Shown: positions 53,719-63,800 of the stretch, piece by piece
Layout: each line of letters opens with the position of its first letter
How positions within the stretch are numbered: the first letter of the stretch is position 1
NCBI GenBank assembly: GCA_009845905.1
Contig: VXYS01000009.1
Location: 248,001 to 312,000 of the forward strand
Length of the DNA: 64,000 bases
Source of the DNA: Gammaproteobacteria bacterium
Lineage (GTDB): Bacteria; Pseudomonadota; Gammaproteobacteria; Steroidobacterales; Foliamicaceae
Direction: 5' to 3'
Notes under the pieces: model-generated
What the model was told of the DNA's origin: nothing
The model's input: the letters and a program-made list of their open reading frames with translations, nothing else
Databases searched by the model: none
Program-made: the position numbers and the translations under genes

Positions 53719-55047
53719 ATGATTCCGCGGGCGATCGGCAATGGCGGGCGACTGGAGCATGCGCGCGCTCTGGCGGCGATAGCCGTACGCGACGAAGCGG
53801 AGCCGCAGCGCTGGCGCGGCTACTTCGAGCGGCTGCTCAGCGGCGAAACCATCGGCCCGCTGCCGTTCGATGCCGGGGGTGCGCTTACCACAAGCCATTC
53901 CGTCTCCGGACAATATGCCTTTCGTTTTCTGGTCGGTCCGGACGAATCGCCCGGTTCCGGCGGCCCCGCGTTGCGGACATTTCGCGACTGCCTGGAGCAA
54001 CCCGGAGAACGGGACGTCGCGATCGGGGTCGACCTGTCCGGGATTGTCCCGGATCAATTCGGCGCCTGGCTCGACGCACTGATCCGCGAGATCCGGAGGC
54101 AGGCCGAAGTCCGGGCCGCGGTTCCTCCTGTGGTTTTTTCGCTGCGCGCCGAACATCCGGCGCGCCCCACCCTGCTGAAGGCCTTACGGGATTCGGGCGG
54201 GGCAGGCACGCGCGCGGCCTTGCGAGTGGACGGCAAAACCTTCCGCGAGGCAGCGCTGTGGGAAGAACTGGTTCGCGCCAGTCACGCCGATCCGCGAATC
54301 GAACTGGTCCTTTCTGGCCGGAAGCAGCCGCTGACGGACCTGATGGGAAGCGAGAAGCCGGACACGATCATGCCGCTGAGCCTGTTCGAGGCACCCGCCG
54401 ATACCGCCTGGCTGGGCATGCAGTTCGACTTGAGCGCGATCCCTGCGGAGCAGATCGAGCGTGGCACGGGACACCTGAAAAAGCTGGTTCGGGTTGGAGT
54501 GCGGCTGGCCGACAACCTGATCGATGCCGTGACATGGCCTTCGGAGCAACTGCGCCGCGACGCCCTGGCCAATCGCCGGCTTGCCGCGCACGTCACCGGG
54601 ATCGGAGACCTGGTGTTGCGTCACGGGCTGGACCCGGCGTCTTTCTCCACACTGCGGCTGCTGCAACGCTGGCTGACGCTGTTCAAGCGCCAGTTGCTGC
54701 GCGAATCCCTGCGCCTGGCCGAGGAGCGCGGACCGTACCCGGCGCTCAACGCGGATCAACTGGTGCGCACGCTTGCCCCGCGTTACGGGGATGTCCGCGC
54801 GCGCCGGATCATCTCCCGGCGGAGCCCGCGTCACCGCCAGCTCCTGGCGCTGTCGCCGTACTGCGTACTGCCGCGCCGGGCAAACGCCATTCCGGCCCGC
54901 AAGTGGCTGAATCTGCTGCCGCTCGTCCGTGTTGCCGACAATCTCACGATGCACGGCAGCCAGGTCCGCTCGCTTCTCGATCGGGCCGATTACGAGCGCC
55001 TGCTCCGCTCGACCTGGGCCTTGCTGCGCGCCGGTCAGGGCCCCTGA
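53719..55047 (+). CDS. Degenerate ribonucleotide-reductase-like protein (probable pseudoenzyme)
   Basis: 442 residues. Residues about 235-345 follow the class I/II ribonucleotide reductase large-chain pattern: GMQFDLSAIP ('CNLGSINL' position), RVGVRLADNLIDAVTWP ('VRFLDNVIDV..yP'), RRLAAHVTGIGDLVLRHGL ('RRIGLGVTGLADAL..lG'), ESLRLAEERGPYPAL and RHRQLLALSPYCVLP ('RNa.LLAIAPTgsIS'). The catalytic NPCGE loop is replaced by IMPLSLFEAP and only two cysteines remain (91, 382), so normal nucleotide reduction is impossible. Residues 1-200 are not recognised. The gene lies between a flavoprotein gene (89 bp) and an SLC13 gene (67 bp). Confidence 0.7.
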   Translation: MIPRAIGNGGRLEHARALAAIAVRDEAEPQRWRGYFERLLSGETIGPLPFDAGGALTTSHSVSGQYAFRFLVGPDESPGSGGPALRTFRDCLEQPGERDVAIGVDLSGIVPDQFGAWLDALIREIRRQAEVRAAVPPVVFSLRAEHPARPTLLKALRDSGGAGTRAALRVDGKTFREAALWEELVRASHADPRIELVLSGRKQPLTDLMGSEKPDTIMPLSLFEAPADTAWLGMQFDLSAIPAEQIERGTGHLKKLVRVGVRLADNLIDAVTWPSEQLRRDALANRRLAAHVTGIGDLVLRHGLDPASFSTLRLLQRWLTLFKRQLLRESLRLAEERGPYPALNADQLVRTLAPRYGDVRARRIISRRSPRHRQLLALSPYCVLPRRANAIPARKWLNLLPLVRVADNLTMHGSQVRSLLDRADYERLLRSTWALLRAGQGP

Positions 55048-55114
55048 AGCCAACACCGCAGGCGAAACCGGGGCTGCTACCATAGCGCCCTCCATTCTGC
55101 TGGAGGGTCAGGCC

Positions 55115-56920
55115 TTGCCGGAGTTCCCGGGCGCACACGCGCTGATGGTGATGCTGCTCACCGTGTTCGCGCTGTACCTGTTTACCCGTGACCGGATTCC
55201 TCTGGAAACCGCCGGCATGGGCGTGTTGCTGTTGCTGCTGCTGGCGTTCCAGTTCTGGCCGCTGGAACAGGACGGCGAACAGGTCATCCGTCCGACGGAC
55301 TTCTTGCTCAACCTGGGCCATGAAGCGCTCGTTACGATTACGGCGCTGCTGGTGGCAGGCAAGGGTCTCGAGACCACCGGCGCGCTGCGTCCGGTGGCCT
55401 TGTTCTTCACCCGGCTCTGGACCCGCCAGCCGCTGCTCGCCGCGCTGCTGACGCTGGTCGGGTCGGCCGTTTTCAGCGCTTTCGTCAACAACACGCCCGT
55501 GGTGGTGATGTTGCTTCCCGTGCTTACGGCGGCCGCGCTGCACGCCAAACAGGCTCCGTCCGCGATTCTGCTGCCGATGGGGTTCGCCACGCTGATCGGC
55601 GGCATGTCCACGGTGATCGGCACGTCCACCAATCTGCTGGTCGTGAAGCTGGCCGAGCAGGACCTGGGTCTTCCCACTTTCGGAATGTTCTCCTTCAGCC
55701 TGCCGGTGCTGCTGGTGGGAAGCGTTGCCATGGTGTTCCTGTGGCTCGTTGCGCCCCGCCTGGTGCCGGAGCGCACGCTGCCGCTGGCCAAGGCCAATCT
55801 TCTCTTTACCTCCACGCTGATCATCGAACCCGGCGGATTCGCGGACGGCAAGACGGTCGCGGAGATTCGGGCCCGCACCAACAACGAAATGCTGATTACC
55901 CGGATCGTGCGCGGCAACAACGTGTTCCTGCACGGGCTTGACGCGCTGCAGATCAGGGCGGGCGACCGCCTGTTCGTACGGGACACGATGGAGCGCTTGA
56001 GCGAATACGAAGAGACGCTCGGCGCCTCTCTGCCGCATGGCGAAGACCGGTTCCGCGACGAACCCCAGCAGATCGCGGAACTCGTGGTGACGCGCGGGTC
56101 GCCGCTGGACAAGCGCAGCGTGCGCGCGGCGCACCTTGACGAGATCTACGGGCTGGTGCCGCTGGCCATCCATCGCGCCGGCGCCCGCGAGGCGCCCACG
56201 CACGACCTGCTGAACGCGCGGCTGAGCACGGGAGACGTGTTGCTGGTGCAGGCATCCCGGGCCGAAATTCGCCGCCTCGCCACGGAGTCCGCAATGCTGG
56301 TGCTGGGCCGGGTCGTGGAGCTGCCCCGCGCCGGCAGGGCCAAGGCCGCCGTGGGGATCATGGCCGCCATCATCGTTCCGGCGGCGCTGGGCTGGGTACC
56401 GATCGTGCTCACCGCCGTCACCGGAGCCGGTCTGATGATCGCGGCCAAGTGCCTGAGCTGGAGAAACGTGCGCGACGCCTTCAATGTGCCTCTGACCATC
56501 ATCATCGTGGCCAGCCTGAGCCTCGGCCAGGCCCTGATCAAGACCGGCGCGGCCGACTGGCTGGCGCAGGTGTTCGTGGTGCTTTCGGGCGACCTGCCGA
56601 TTCCGCTGATACTCAGCGGCCTGATGCTTCTGATGGCGATACTGACCAACATCGTGTCCAACAACGCCGCGGCCATCATCGGGACGCCGATCGCGTACTC
56701 ATTCGCCACCGGCCTCGGCGCACCGGTGGAGCCCTTCATCCTGGCGGTGATATTCGGCGCCAACATGAGCTTCCTCACGCCGATCGGTTACCAGACCAAC
56801 CTGTTGATCATGAGCGCGGGAGGCTACCGGCGCCTGGACTTCCTGCGCATCGGCGTGCCGCTCACGCTGATCATGTGGCTGGGCTTCTCGCTGCTGCTGC
56901 CCATGATGTACACGCTCTAG
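55115..56920 (+). CDS. SLC13-family permease with two TrkA-C domains
   Basis: 601 residues starting at TTG 55115, with GGAGG eight nt upstream; ATG codons further in would remove part of the first segment. Membrane halves at about 8-205 and 405-601 carry FVNNTPVVVMLLPVL, GGMSTVIGTSTNLLV and, in the second half, TNIVSNNAAAIIGTPIAY and TPIGYQTNLLIMSAGG. The two RCK_C domains are the centre (VAEIRARTNNEMLITRIVRG and ITELV-like AELVVTRGSPLDKRSVR). It is a sodium- or proton-coupled anion carrier, a shorter relative of the one at 50055. trpD follows 20 bp later. Confidence 0.9.
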   Translation: MPEFPGAHALMVMLLTVFALYLFTRDRIPLETAGMGVLLLLLLAFQFWPLEQDGEQVIRPTDFLLNLGHEALVTITALLVAGKGLETTGALRPVALFFTRLWTRQPLLAALLTLVGSAVFSAFVNNTPVVVMLLPVLTAAALHAKQAPSAILLPMGFATLIGGMSTVIGTSTNLLVVKLAEQDLGLPTFGMFSFSLPVLLVGSVAMVFLWLVAPRLVPERTLPLAKANLLFTSTLIIEPGGFADGKTVAEIRARTNNEMLITRIVRGNNVFLHGLDALQIRAGDRLFVRDTMERLSEYEETLGASLPHGEDRFRDEPQQIAELVVTRGSPLDKRSVRAAHLDEIYGLVPLAIHRAGAREAPTHDLLNARLSTGDVLLVQASRAEIRRLATESAMLVLGRVVELPRAGRAKAAVGIMAAIIVPAALGWVPIVLTAVTGAGLMIAAKCLSWRNVRDAFNVPLTIIIVASLSLGQALIKTGAADWLAQVFVVLSGDLPIPLILSGLMLLMAILTNIVSNNAAAIIGTPIAYSFATGLGAPVEPFILAVIFGANMSFLTPIGYQTNLLIMSAGGYRRLDFLRIGVPLTLIMWLGFSLLLPMMYTL

Positions 56921-56940
56921 GCGCCTCCTCGAAGTACGCA

Positions 56941-57975
56941 GTGAACGACCAGACCGAAACGCTCCGTTCCATGCTGGAACGGCTGATGGCCGGCCAGGAC
57001 CTTTCCGAGGGCCAGGCCGGGACCGCAATGCGCGAACTTGCCGGAGGCGAAGCCGAACCGGCGCTGGCCGGCGCGCTGCTCGCGACGCTGCGCCTGAAAG
57101 GGGAGAGCGCCGCGGAGTTGCGCGGTTTCGCGCGGGCGATGCGCGAGCTTGCGATCCGCCCGGAGCTGCCGGAGGGCGGGCCCGTTGCCGATGTGGTGGG
57201 CACGGGCGGAGACGGTTCCGGCAGCATCAATCTCTCCACCGGCGCCGGTCTGCTGGCGGCCTCCTGCGGGGTGCGCATCGCAAAGCACGGCAACCGGGCG
57301 GTGTCCAGCAAGACCGGCAGCGCCGACGTGCTGCAGGCGTTGGGCGTGGCCTGGCCGAGTACGGCCGAAGAGGTTACGCGGTCGCTCGAAGCCCACGGCT
57401 TCGCGTTCATGTTCGCGCCCTATTTCCACCCGGCGATGAAGTCGATCGCGCCGATCCGTGCGGCTCTGGGCGTGCGCACGGTATTCAACCTGCTCGGTCC
57501 CCTGGCCAATCCGGCGCGGCCTCCCTTCATGCTGGTCGGCGTTTTCAGCCCCGAGGCGGCAGCCCTTATGGCGGATACGCTGAGCGGCCTCGACATCGAC
57601 CGCTGCTTCGTGGTCCACGGCGAACCCGGATGGGACGAGCCGACCCCGGCAGGCAAATTCCTGCTGATCGACGTGCGGCCCGGCGAGGTGCGCGGGCGCA
57701 CCGTGGATCCCGCCGACTTCGGCATACCCCGCTGCAAGCCATCCGACCTGGCGGGCGGCGAGCGCGATTACAACGCCGCCACACTTGAGGGCGCCCTGCG
57801 CGGCGACGGGGCCGAGGCGCTGAACGACGCCCTGGTCCTGCAGGCCGGCCTGGTGCTGGAACTCGTTGGTGCGGCCGGCAGCCTGCCCGAAGGCCTGAGC
57901 GCGGCGCGTGAAGCACTGCAGTCGGGCGCGGCGGCAAGACTGCTGGAGGGCATGCGGGGCGACGCGGCGCCATGA
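56941..57975 (+). CDS. trpD: Anthranilate phosphoribosyltransferase
   Basis: 344 residues from a GTG codon. The PRPP-binding VADVVGTGGDGSGSINLST, KHGNRAVSSKTGSADVLQALG and the anthranilate-binding FAPYFHPAMKSIAPIRAALG, VRTVFNLLGPLANPA are typical. It converts anthranilate and PRPP to phosphoribosylanthranilate. trpE and trpG are not adjacent; the gene instead follows an SLC13 permease. The stop overlaps trpC by 4 bases. Confidence 0.96.
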   Translation: MNDQTETLRSMLERLMAGQDLSEGQAGTAMRELAGGEAEPALAGALLATLRLKGESAAELRGFARAMRELAIRPELPEGGPVADVVGTGGDGSGSINLSTGAGLLAASCGVRIAKHGNRAVSSKTGSADVLQALGVAWPSTAEEVTRSLEAHGFAFMFAPYFHPAMKSIAPIRAALGVRTVFNLLGPLANPARPPFMLVGVFSPEAAALMADTLSGLDIDRCFVVHGEPGWDEPTPAGKFLLIDVRPGEVRGRTVDPADFGIPRCKPSDLAGGERDYNAATLEGALRGDGAEALNDALVLQAGLVLELVGAAGSLPEGLSAAREALQSGAAARLLEGMRGDAAP

Positions 57976-58799
57976 GCGGTGGATTTCTCGAGCGCATGGC
58001 GGATTCCAGCCGCCGGCGCTCCGCCAAAGCGAAGGAGCGCATGACCGAGGACGAGCTGCGCCGCCGCATCGAACGGCTGCCGCCTCCGCCGGCAATTAGC
58101 TTCTCCCCCCACGGTTTTGACCTGATCGCCGAGATCAAGCCGAGCTCGCCCAGCGAGGGGCGGTTGGCGGGCGCCGATTTTTCGCCGGCCGCGCTGGCCC
58201 GTCAGTATGCCGCCGCGGGCGCGGCGGCCTTGTCGGTGCTGACGGAACCCAGCCGCTTTGGCGGGTCACTTGAATTATTGGCGGACATCGCTGAAGCAGC
58301 CGGGGACACACCCGTCATGCGCAAGGATTTTCTGGTCGATCCCTACCAGGTGCTGGAGGCGAGATTGCATGGCGCGTCGGGCGTGCTGCTGATTGTCGGC
58401 ATGACCGATGACGCCAACACCGAAGCGATGCTCGAGACCGCCCTGGCCTGCGGCATGTTTTCGCTGCTGGAGAGTTTCGGGAACGCGGAGCTTGAACGCG
58501 CGCGGGAATTGGCTGGTCGCCTTGATGCGCCGCGGGACAAGGTGCTGCTGGGACTGAATTGCCGCGACCTGCGGACGCTGAAGGTGGACCCGGCGCGGTT
58601 CGGGTGCGTGGACCCCCGGAACGCAGGCGGCTACCGGATGATTGCCGAGAGCGGAATCGAGGATGCGGGGCAGGCGGGCGAGCTGGCCGGCGGCGGCTGG
58701 GACGGCCTGCTGATCGGGACGGCCCTGATGCGCGCGAAAGACCCACGGAAGCTGGCCGCCGGCATGCTGGCCGAGGGCCGCCGGAGAAGGCAGCCGTGA
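57972..58799 (+). CDS. trpC: Indole-3-glycerol phosphate synthase
   Basis: 275 residues, ATGA overlap with trpD. A TIM-barrel enzyme: LIAEIKPSSPSEGRL (Lys and Glu of the active site), AAALSVLTEPSRFGGSLE, VMRKDFLVDPYQVLEARLHGA, and VLLGLNCRDLRTLKVD, then MIAESGIEDAGQA. It forms indole-3-glycerol phosphate from CdRP. Confidence 0.96.
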   Translation: MSGGFLERMADSSRRRSAKAKERMTEDELRRRIERLPPPPAISFSPHGFDLIAEIKPSSPSEGRLAGADFSPAALARQYAAAGAAALSVLTEPSRFGGSLELLADIAEAAGDTPVMRKDFLVDPYQVLEARLHGASGVLLIVGMTDDANTEAMLETALACGMFSLLESFGNAELERARELAGRLDAPRDKVLLGLNCRDLRTLKVDPARFGCVDPRNAGGYRMIAESGIEDAGQAGELAGGGWDGLLIGTALMRAKDPRKLAAGMLAEGRRRRQP

Positions 58800-59400
58800 G
58801 CCTGTTCGTGAAAATCTGCGGGGCTACCCGTCCCGACGCGGTGGAGGCGGCCGTAGAGGCGGGCGCCGATGCGATCGGCTTCAACTTCCACCCGCCCTCA
58901 CCGCGATTCCTTTCCCCGCGGCGGGCGACGGCGCTGGCCGGACCGGTTCCTGCGCATGTGCAGCGCGTTGCGGTTATGCTGCGCCCGCAACAATCGGAGT
59001 GGGACGAGGTGTTCGAGGGTTTCAGACCGGATTGCCTGCAGGCGGATGCCGACTGCCTGGCGACACTGCGCCTGCCCGACGAAGTCGGGAGGCTGCCTGT
59101 GTACAGGGACCATGAGCAATTCGATACCGACAGTTTTTCGATTGAAATCCCCTGCCTTTTCGAGAGCGCCGTCAGCGGCCAGGGACAACCGCCGAGCTGG
59201 GAGCGGGCGGCGCTCCTGGCCCACCGCGCCAGCATTATGCTGGCCGGCGGCCTTGATCCCGAGAACGTCGGCGAGGCGGTTCGCCGCGTGCGTCCATGGG
59301 GCGTTGACGTGAGCTCCGGCGTGGAATCGAGCTCGGGCGTGAAGGACCCCCGGCGGGTTCGCGCCTTCATTCACGCTGCCCGAAAAGCGGATCTGGCCTG

Positions 59401-59401
<1 letters not shown>
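58796..59401 (+). CDS. trpF: Phosphoribosylanthranilate isomerase
   Basis: 201 residues starting GTG in the trpC stop (GTGA). FVKICGATRPDAVEAAVEAG and ADAIGFNFHPPSPRFL are the N-terminal signature (catalytic Cys in KICG), and SIMLAGGLDPENVGEAV plus WGVDVSSGVESSSGVKDP the C-terminal phosphate site. It isomerises PRA to CdRP. The stop shares one base with the trpB start. Confidence 0.95.
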
Positions 59402-60625
<1,224 letters not shown>

Positions 60626-60633
<8 letters not shown>

Positions 60634-60994
60634 GGACGCGATAACCCCGACCGCGCAGGCACTCGCGCAGCACCTGGCGATGCTCGCCGACGGCGGAAAC
60701 GCCGGCCACGGTTCCACCGTACACGGCGCCGACACCGGCAGCCTGCCCGATGCCCGTCTTGTTGCCGCCGGAAACCGCGCCGCCGACAGCGCCAACGGCG
60801 GCGCCGCCGACCGCACCGGTAGCTACGTGCTTGCCGACCGGCACCTCATCCGCGTAGCGTTGGCAATCGGCAAGATCGGCCTCATACCGATTACGGTCAA
60901 CGCCCTGCAGATCGACGATGGCGCCGCTGGGATCCTTCATTGCCGTACACGCGGCAACAAGCAGAAAGCACGGTAGCAAGGCAAGGCGTTTCAT
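60626..60994 (-). CDS. Glycine-zipper lipoprotein
   Basis: 122 residues from ATG 60994, with GGGAG six nt upstream. The signal ends in a lipobox LLVAACTA, giving a lipidated Cys. The middle is a glycine-zipper segment (GAVGGAAVGAVGGAVSGG, GIGQAAGVGAVYGGTVAG), which often inserts or packs in membranes; the C-terminus has LRECLRGRGYRVL. Function unknown. It lies antisense between trpB and trpA. Confidence 0.85.
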
Positions 60995-61112
60995 GAGCAA
61001 CTCCCTTCGTGACGGGCCTGTACAGGAAAAAGATGCCGCTGCCCTCCCGGGGGTCGCATCGGCGCCCGCGCCGGATTGCGGGCGGGCACGCCGTACCCGA
61101 CAATGTACGCCT

Positions 61113-61883
61113 GTGAATACTCCTGCTACCGGCGCGGAGCGCCTCCGAAGTGCGATCGTTGACGCGCCCTCCCCGGCGCTTTTGCCGTTCTTTACCGCCG
61201 GCCACCCGAGCAGGGACCACTTTCATTCAACGCTGAGCAAGCTGGCCGATGCGGGCGACGCGGTCGAGATCGGCGTTCCGTTCTCCGACCCGATGGCGGA
61301 CGGCGTGACGATCCAGCGGGCCAGCGAAACAGCGCTGGCCAACGGCGTTTCGCTCGACTGGATCCTGCGGGAACTGAAGGCGCATGGCGATCCGGGCGCG
61401 CCGCTGGTGCTGATGAGCTACTACAACCCGCTGCTTGCCTACGGCCTGGAGAACCTCGCCCAACGCTGCGGCGAGTGCCATGTGGGCGGCCTGATCGTGC
61501 CCGACCTGCCCTGGGAGGAGTGCGACCGCGTGCGGACGCTGTTTCGGGACCACGGCGTCGGTCTGGTACAGATGGTCACGCCGGCCACGCCCGCCGAGCG
61601 GATGCAAACCTTGTGCCGTGGCAGCGGCGGGTTCGTCTATGCCGTGACGGTCACCGGCGTGACTGGCGGCGAGCGCCGGGTGTCGGAGGAAATGGCGGCC
61701 TACATGCAGAGAGTCGGCGAGTTCTCGTCGCTGCCCGTTTGCGCCGGCTTCGGCGTGCGCAGCGCCAAGCAGGTGCGCACGCTGGCAGGCGTGGCGGACG
61801 GCGTTATCGTGGGCTCGGCGGTCGTGGACTGCCTCGAGCGCGGCGAGGATGCCGGCGACTTCCTCCGTTCCCTGCGCGCCTGA
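61113..61883 (+). CDS. trpA: Tryptophan synthase alpha chain
   Basis: 256 residues from GTG 61113. PALLPFFTAGHPS, DAVEIGVPFSDPMADGVTIQ (catalytic Glu), LVLMSYYNPLLAYGLE, GLIVPDLPWEE (catalytic Asp) and VCAGFGVRSAKQV with VVGSAVVDC form the TIM barrel. It cleaves indole-glycerol phosphate and feeds indole to TrpB. The 118-bp gap to the divergent lipoprotein gene must hold its own promoter unless the transcript passes through the antisense gene; GACAAT at 61100-61105 may be a -10 box. Confidence 0.95.
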   Translation: MNTPATGAERLRSAIVDAPSPALLPFFTAGHPSRDHFHSTLSKLADAGDAVEIGVPFSDPMADGVTIQRASETALANGVSLDWILRELKAHGDPGAPLVLMSYYNPLLAYGLENLAQRCGECHVGGLIVPDLPWEECDRVRTLFRDHGVGLVQMVTPATPAERMQTLCRGSGGFVYAVTVTGVTGGERRVSEEMAAYMQRVGEFSSLPVCAGFGVRSAKQVRTLAGVADGVIVGSAVVDCLERGEDAGDFLRSLRA

Positions 61884-61903
61884 CTCCCGCTCCGACCTCA
61901 GCC

Positions 61904-62026
61904 GCTTCGATTCCGCCTCTTTGTGTGCATTCCTCTCGTGGGAGTCGCCATCCTGGCTCGATTCTCGCTGTCCTTGCTCCAACGCTCCCTCGAAAGGAAT
62001 GCACACAAAGAGGCTACGGTGGAAGC
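61904..62026. repeat. Long inverted-repeat element X1 (20-bp perfect arms)
   Basis: Arms 61915-61934 and 61995-62014 are perfect 20-bp reverse complements (core TTTGTGTGCATTCCT). After an internal loop, GCTTC (61904-61908) can pair with GAAGC (62022-62026). The 60-nt loop, read on the minus strand, contains GAGCCAGGATGGCG, close to GAGCCATGGATGGCG in X2. It lies between the end of trpA and X2 and could form a terminator-like cruciform. Confidence 0.85.
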
Positions 62027-62053
62027 ATTCCCGGGAAAGAGGCCGCTCCGTAA

Positions 62054-62163
62054 GCCTTCTCTTCAACTCTCTTCTTCCGGGAATTTGTGAGCCATGGATG
62101 GCGGAACAAAGCCCCATGGATGAGTTTATGCGTGTCCCGGAAGAAGAGAGTTGAAGAGAAGGC
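62054..62163. repeat. Long inverted-repeat element X2 (29-bp perfect arms)
   Basis: Arms 62054-62082 and 62135-62163 pair perfectly over 29 bp. The inner 13 bp (CCCGGAAGAAGAG) equal those of X3; the outer bases differ from X3 yet still pair with each other. The 52-nt loop contains TGTGAGCCATGGATGGCG and GCGGAACAAAGC. It ends 15 bp before the ubiB stop, in the 295-bp convergent gap between trpA and ubiB, which holds no gene. Confidence 0.9.
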
Positions 62164-62178
62164 GGATCGAAGGGCTGG

Positions 62179-63771
62179 TCAGGCTCGGGGGCGGGCGCTG
62201 AGCACCAGGATCAGGCCGGCGGCGCCGGCCAGCCATGACAGGAACGCCGGCTGGGCCTGAAGACCCAGCAGCAGGGCCCCCACGAGCAGCAGCGTGCAGC
62301 CGGTCAGCTGCCGCCACAGCCTTCGCCTCCCTCCCGGGCGGCTTTCGCGTCGCCGGCTCGGCGCCCCTTCCGCCCTGTCCAGCAGGCGGTGCAGTGCCCG
62401 TGGCAGGCGCTGGACCGCGTAGCGCAACTCCGGCAGGTCGCGCCGAAGCTCCTTCATCACACGGCCGGGTTCGGCCCGGCGCGCCATCCACTTCTTCAGC
62501 AGCGGATAGCCAGTTTCCCACAGGTCGAGCTCCGGATAGAGCTCCCGGCCCAGCCCCTCAATGTTGAGCAGCGTCTTGTGCAGCAGCAGCATCTGCGGCT
62601 GCAGGTGCATGTCGAATTCCTGGGCGGTGGCGAAGATCCGGCCCAGGACCCTTCCGAAGCTGCATTCGCTCAGCGGCCTGGCGAAGATCGGCTCCCCGAT
62701 GACACGGAATGCCGCCTCCAGGTCCTCGGCGCGCGCATCGGGCGCGACCCATCCCCAGTACAGGTGCAACCGGGCCAGGCGCGCGTAGTCCTGCTCGAAG
62801 AAGGCCAGCAGCGTCTGGCCCAGGTAGTGATGGTCGCGCTCATCGAGTATTCCCACAATGCCGAAATCCACGGCGGCGTAGCGCGGGTTCTTCGGATCGC
62901 TGATGTCCACGAACACGTTGCCGGGATGCATGTCGGCATGGAAGAAGCTGTCGCGGAACACCTGGGTGAAAAAGATCTGCACGCCCCGGGCGGCCAGCTC
63001 CGGGATGTCCACGCCGGCGTCCTTGAGCGCCTGCACGTCGCGTATGGGGACGCCGTGTATGCGCTCCAGGACGAGCACGTCCGGGCGGCAGTAGTCCCAG
63101 TACACCGCCGGCACGTGGATGATGTCGGATCCGGCAAAGCTGCGCTTCAGGCGCGCGGCGTTGGCGCCCTCGCGGGTCAGGTCCAGTTCGTAGTCGAGCG
63201 TGCGCTCGTATTCCTCGACGACCTCGACCAGGCGCAGGCGGTAGGTGGACGGCCACCATGCGCTGGCCAGGCGCGCCACGCCGTAGAGCAGCTCCACGTC
63301 GCGCCCGATCCGCGCCCGGATACCCGGGCGCAGGAGTTTGACCACGACTTCCTCCCCGTCCGGCAGGCGCGCGGCATGAACCTGCGCGATCGAGGCGGCC
63401 GCCAGTGCTTCCGGCTCGAATTCGGCGAATACTTCTTCCACCGGACGTCCGTAGAAGCCGCTCAGGAGCTCGCGCGCCTTGTCCGCCGGGAAGGGCGGCA
63501 CGTCATCCTGCAGCCGTGTCAGCTCCCCGGCTATGTCGTGCGGGAGCAGGTCGGGCCTGGTGGAAATGTTCTGCCCGAACTTGACGAAGATCGGGCCGAG
63601 GTCCTGCAGCGCCTCGCGCAAGCGCCGGCCGCGCGATTCTCCCTTCAGCCTGCGCCGCGCCAGCAGCAACCATGCGGGCACGCGCAGAGGCCGCGCGACG
63701 CCGGCATCCCGCAACAGGCCGTAGCGCGCCAGCAGGCGCACGATCCCAATGATTCGGAACAACAAGCGCAT
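62179..63771 (-). CDS. ubiB: UbiB-family kinase-like protein for ubiquinone biosynthesis
   Basis: 530 residues from MRLLFRIIGIVRLLARYG. The ABC1/UbiB family features are LQDLGPIFVKFGQNISTRPD (the KxGQ motif), AASIAQVHAARLPDGEEVVVKLLRPG (Ala-rich loop and Lys), FRDSFFHADMHPGNVF and YAAVDFGIVG (DFG). Two hydrophobic segments at the C-terminus (GCTLLLVGALLLGLQA and FLSWLAGAAGLILVL) anchor it in the membrane. It is an atypical ATPase assisting coenzyme Q synthesis. It lies 29 bp downstream of ubiJ, as in many Gammaproteobacteria. Confidence 0.95.
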   Translation of the reverse strand: MRLLFRIIGIVRLLARYGLLRDAGVARPLRVPAWLLLARRRLKGESRGRRLREALQDLGPIFVKFGQNISTRPDLLPHDIAGELTRLQDDVPPFPADKARELLSGFYGRPVEEVFAEFEPEALAAASIAQVHAARLPDGEEVVVKLLRPGIRARIGRDVELLYGVARLASAWWPSTYRLRLVEVVEEYERTLDYELDLTREGANAARLKRSFAGSDIIHVPAVYWDYCRPDVLVLERIHGVPIRDVQALKDAGVDIPELAARGVQIFFTQVFRDSFFHADMHPGNVFVDISDPKNPRYAAVDFGIVGILDERDHHYLGQTLLAFFEQDYARLARLHLYWGWVAPDARAEDLEAAFRVIGEPIFARPLSECSFGRVLGRIFATAQEFDMHLQPQMLLLHKTLLNIEGLGRELYPELDLWETGYPLLKKWMARRAEPGRVMKELRRDLPELRYAVQRLPRALHRLLDRAEGAPSRRRESRPGGRRRLWRQLTGCTLLLVGALLLGLQAQPAFLSWLAGAAGLILVLSARPRA

Positions 63772-63800
63772 GCCTGAACCGGATTCCGCGGCCCCGTCGG

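Noticed and set aside
56921-56940. Possible trp leader peptide/attenuator before trpD.
   Set aside because: Only 20 bp separates the permease stop from trpD, with no Trp codons or hairpins.
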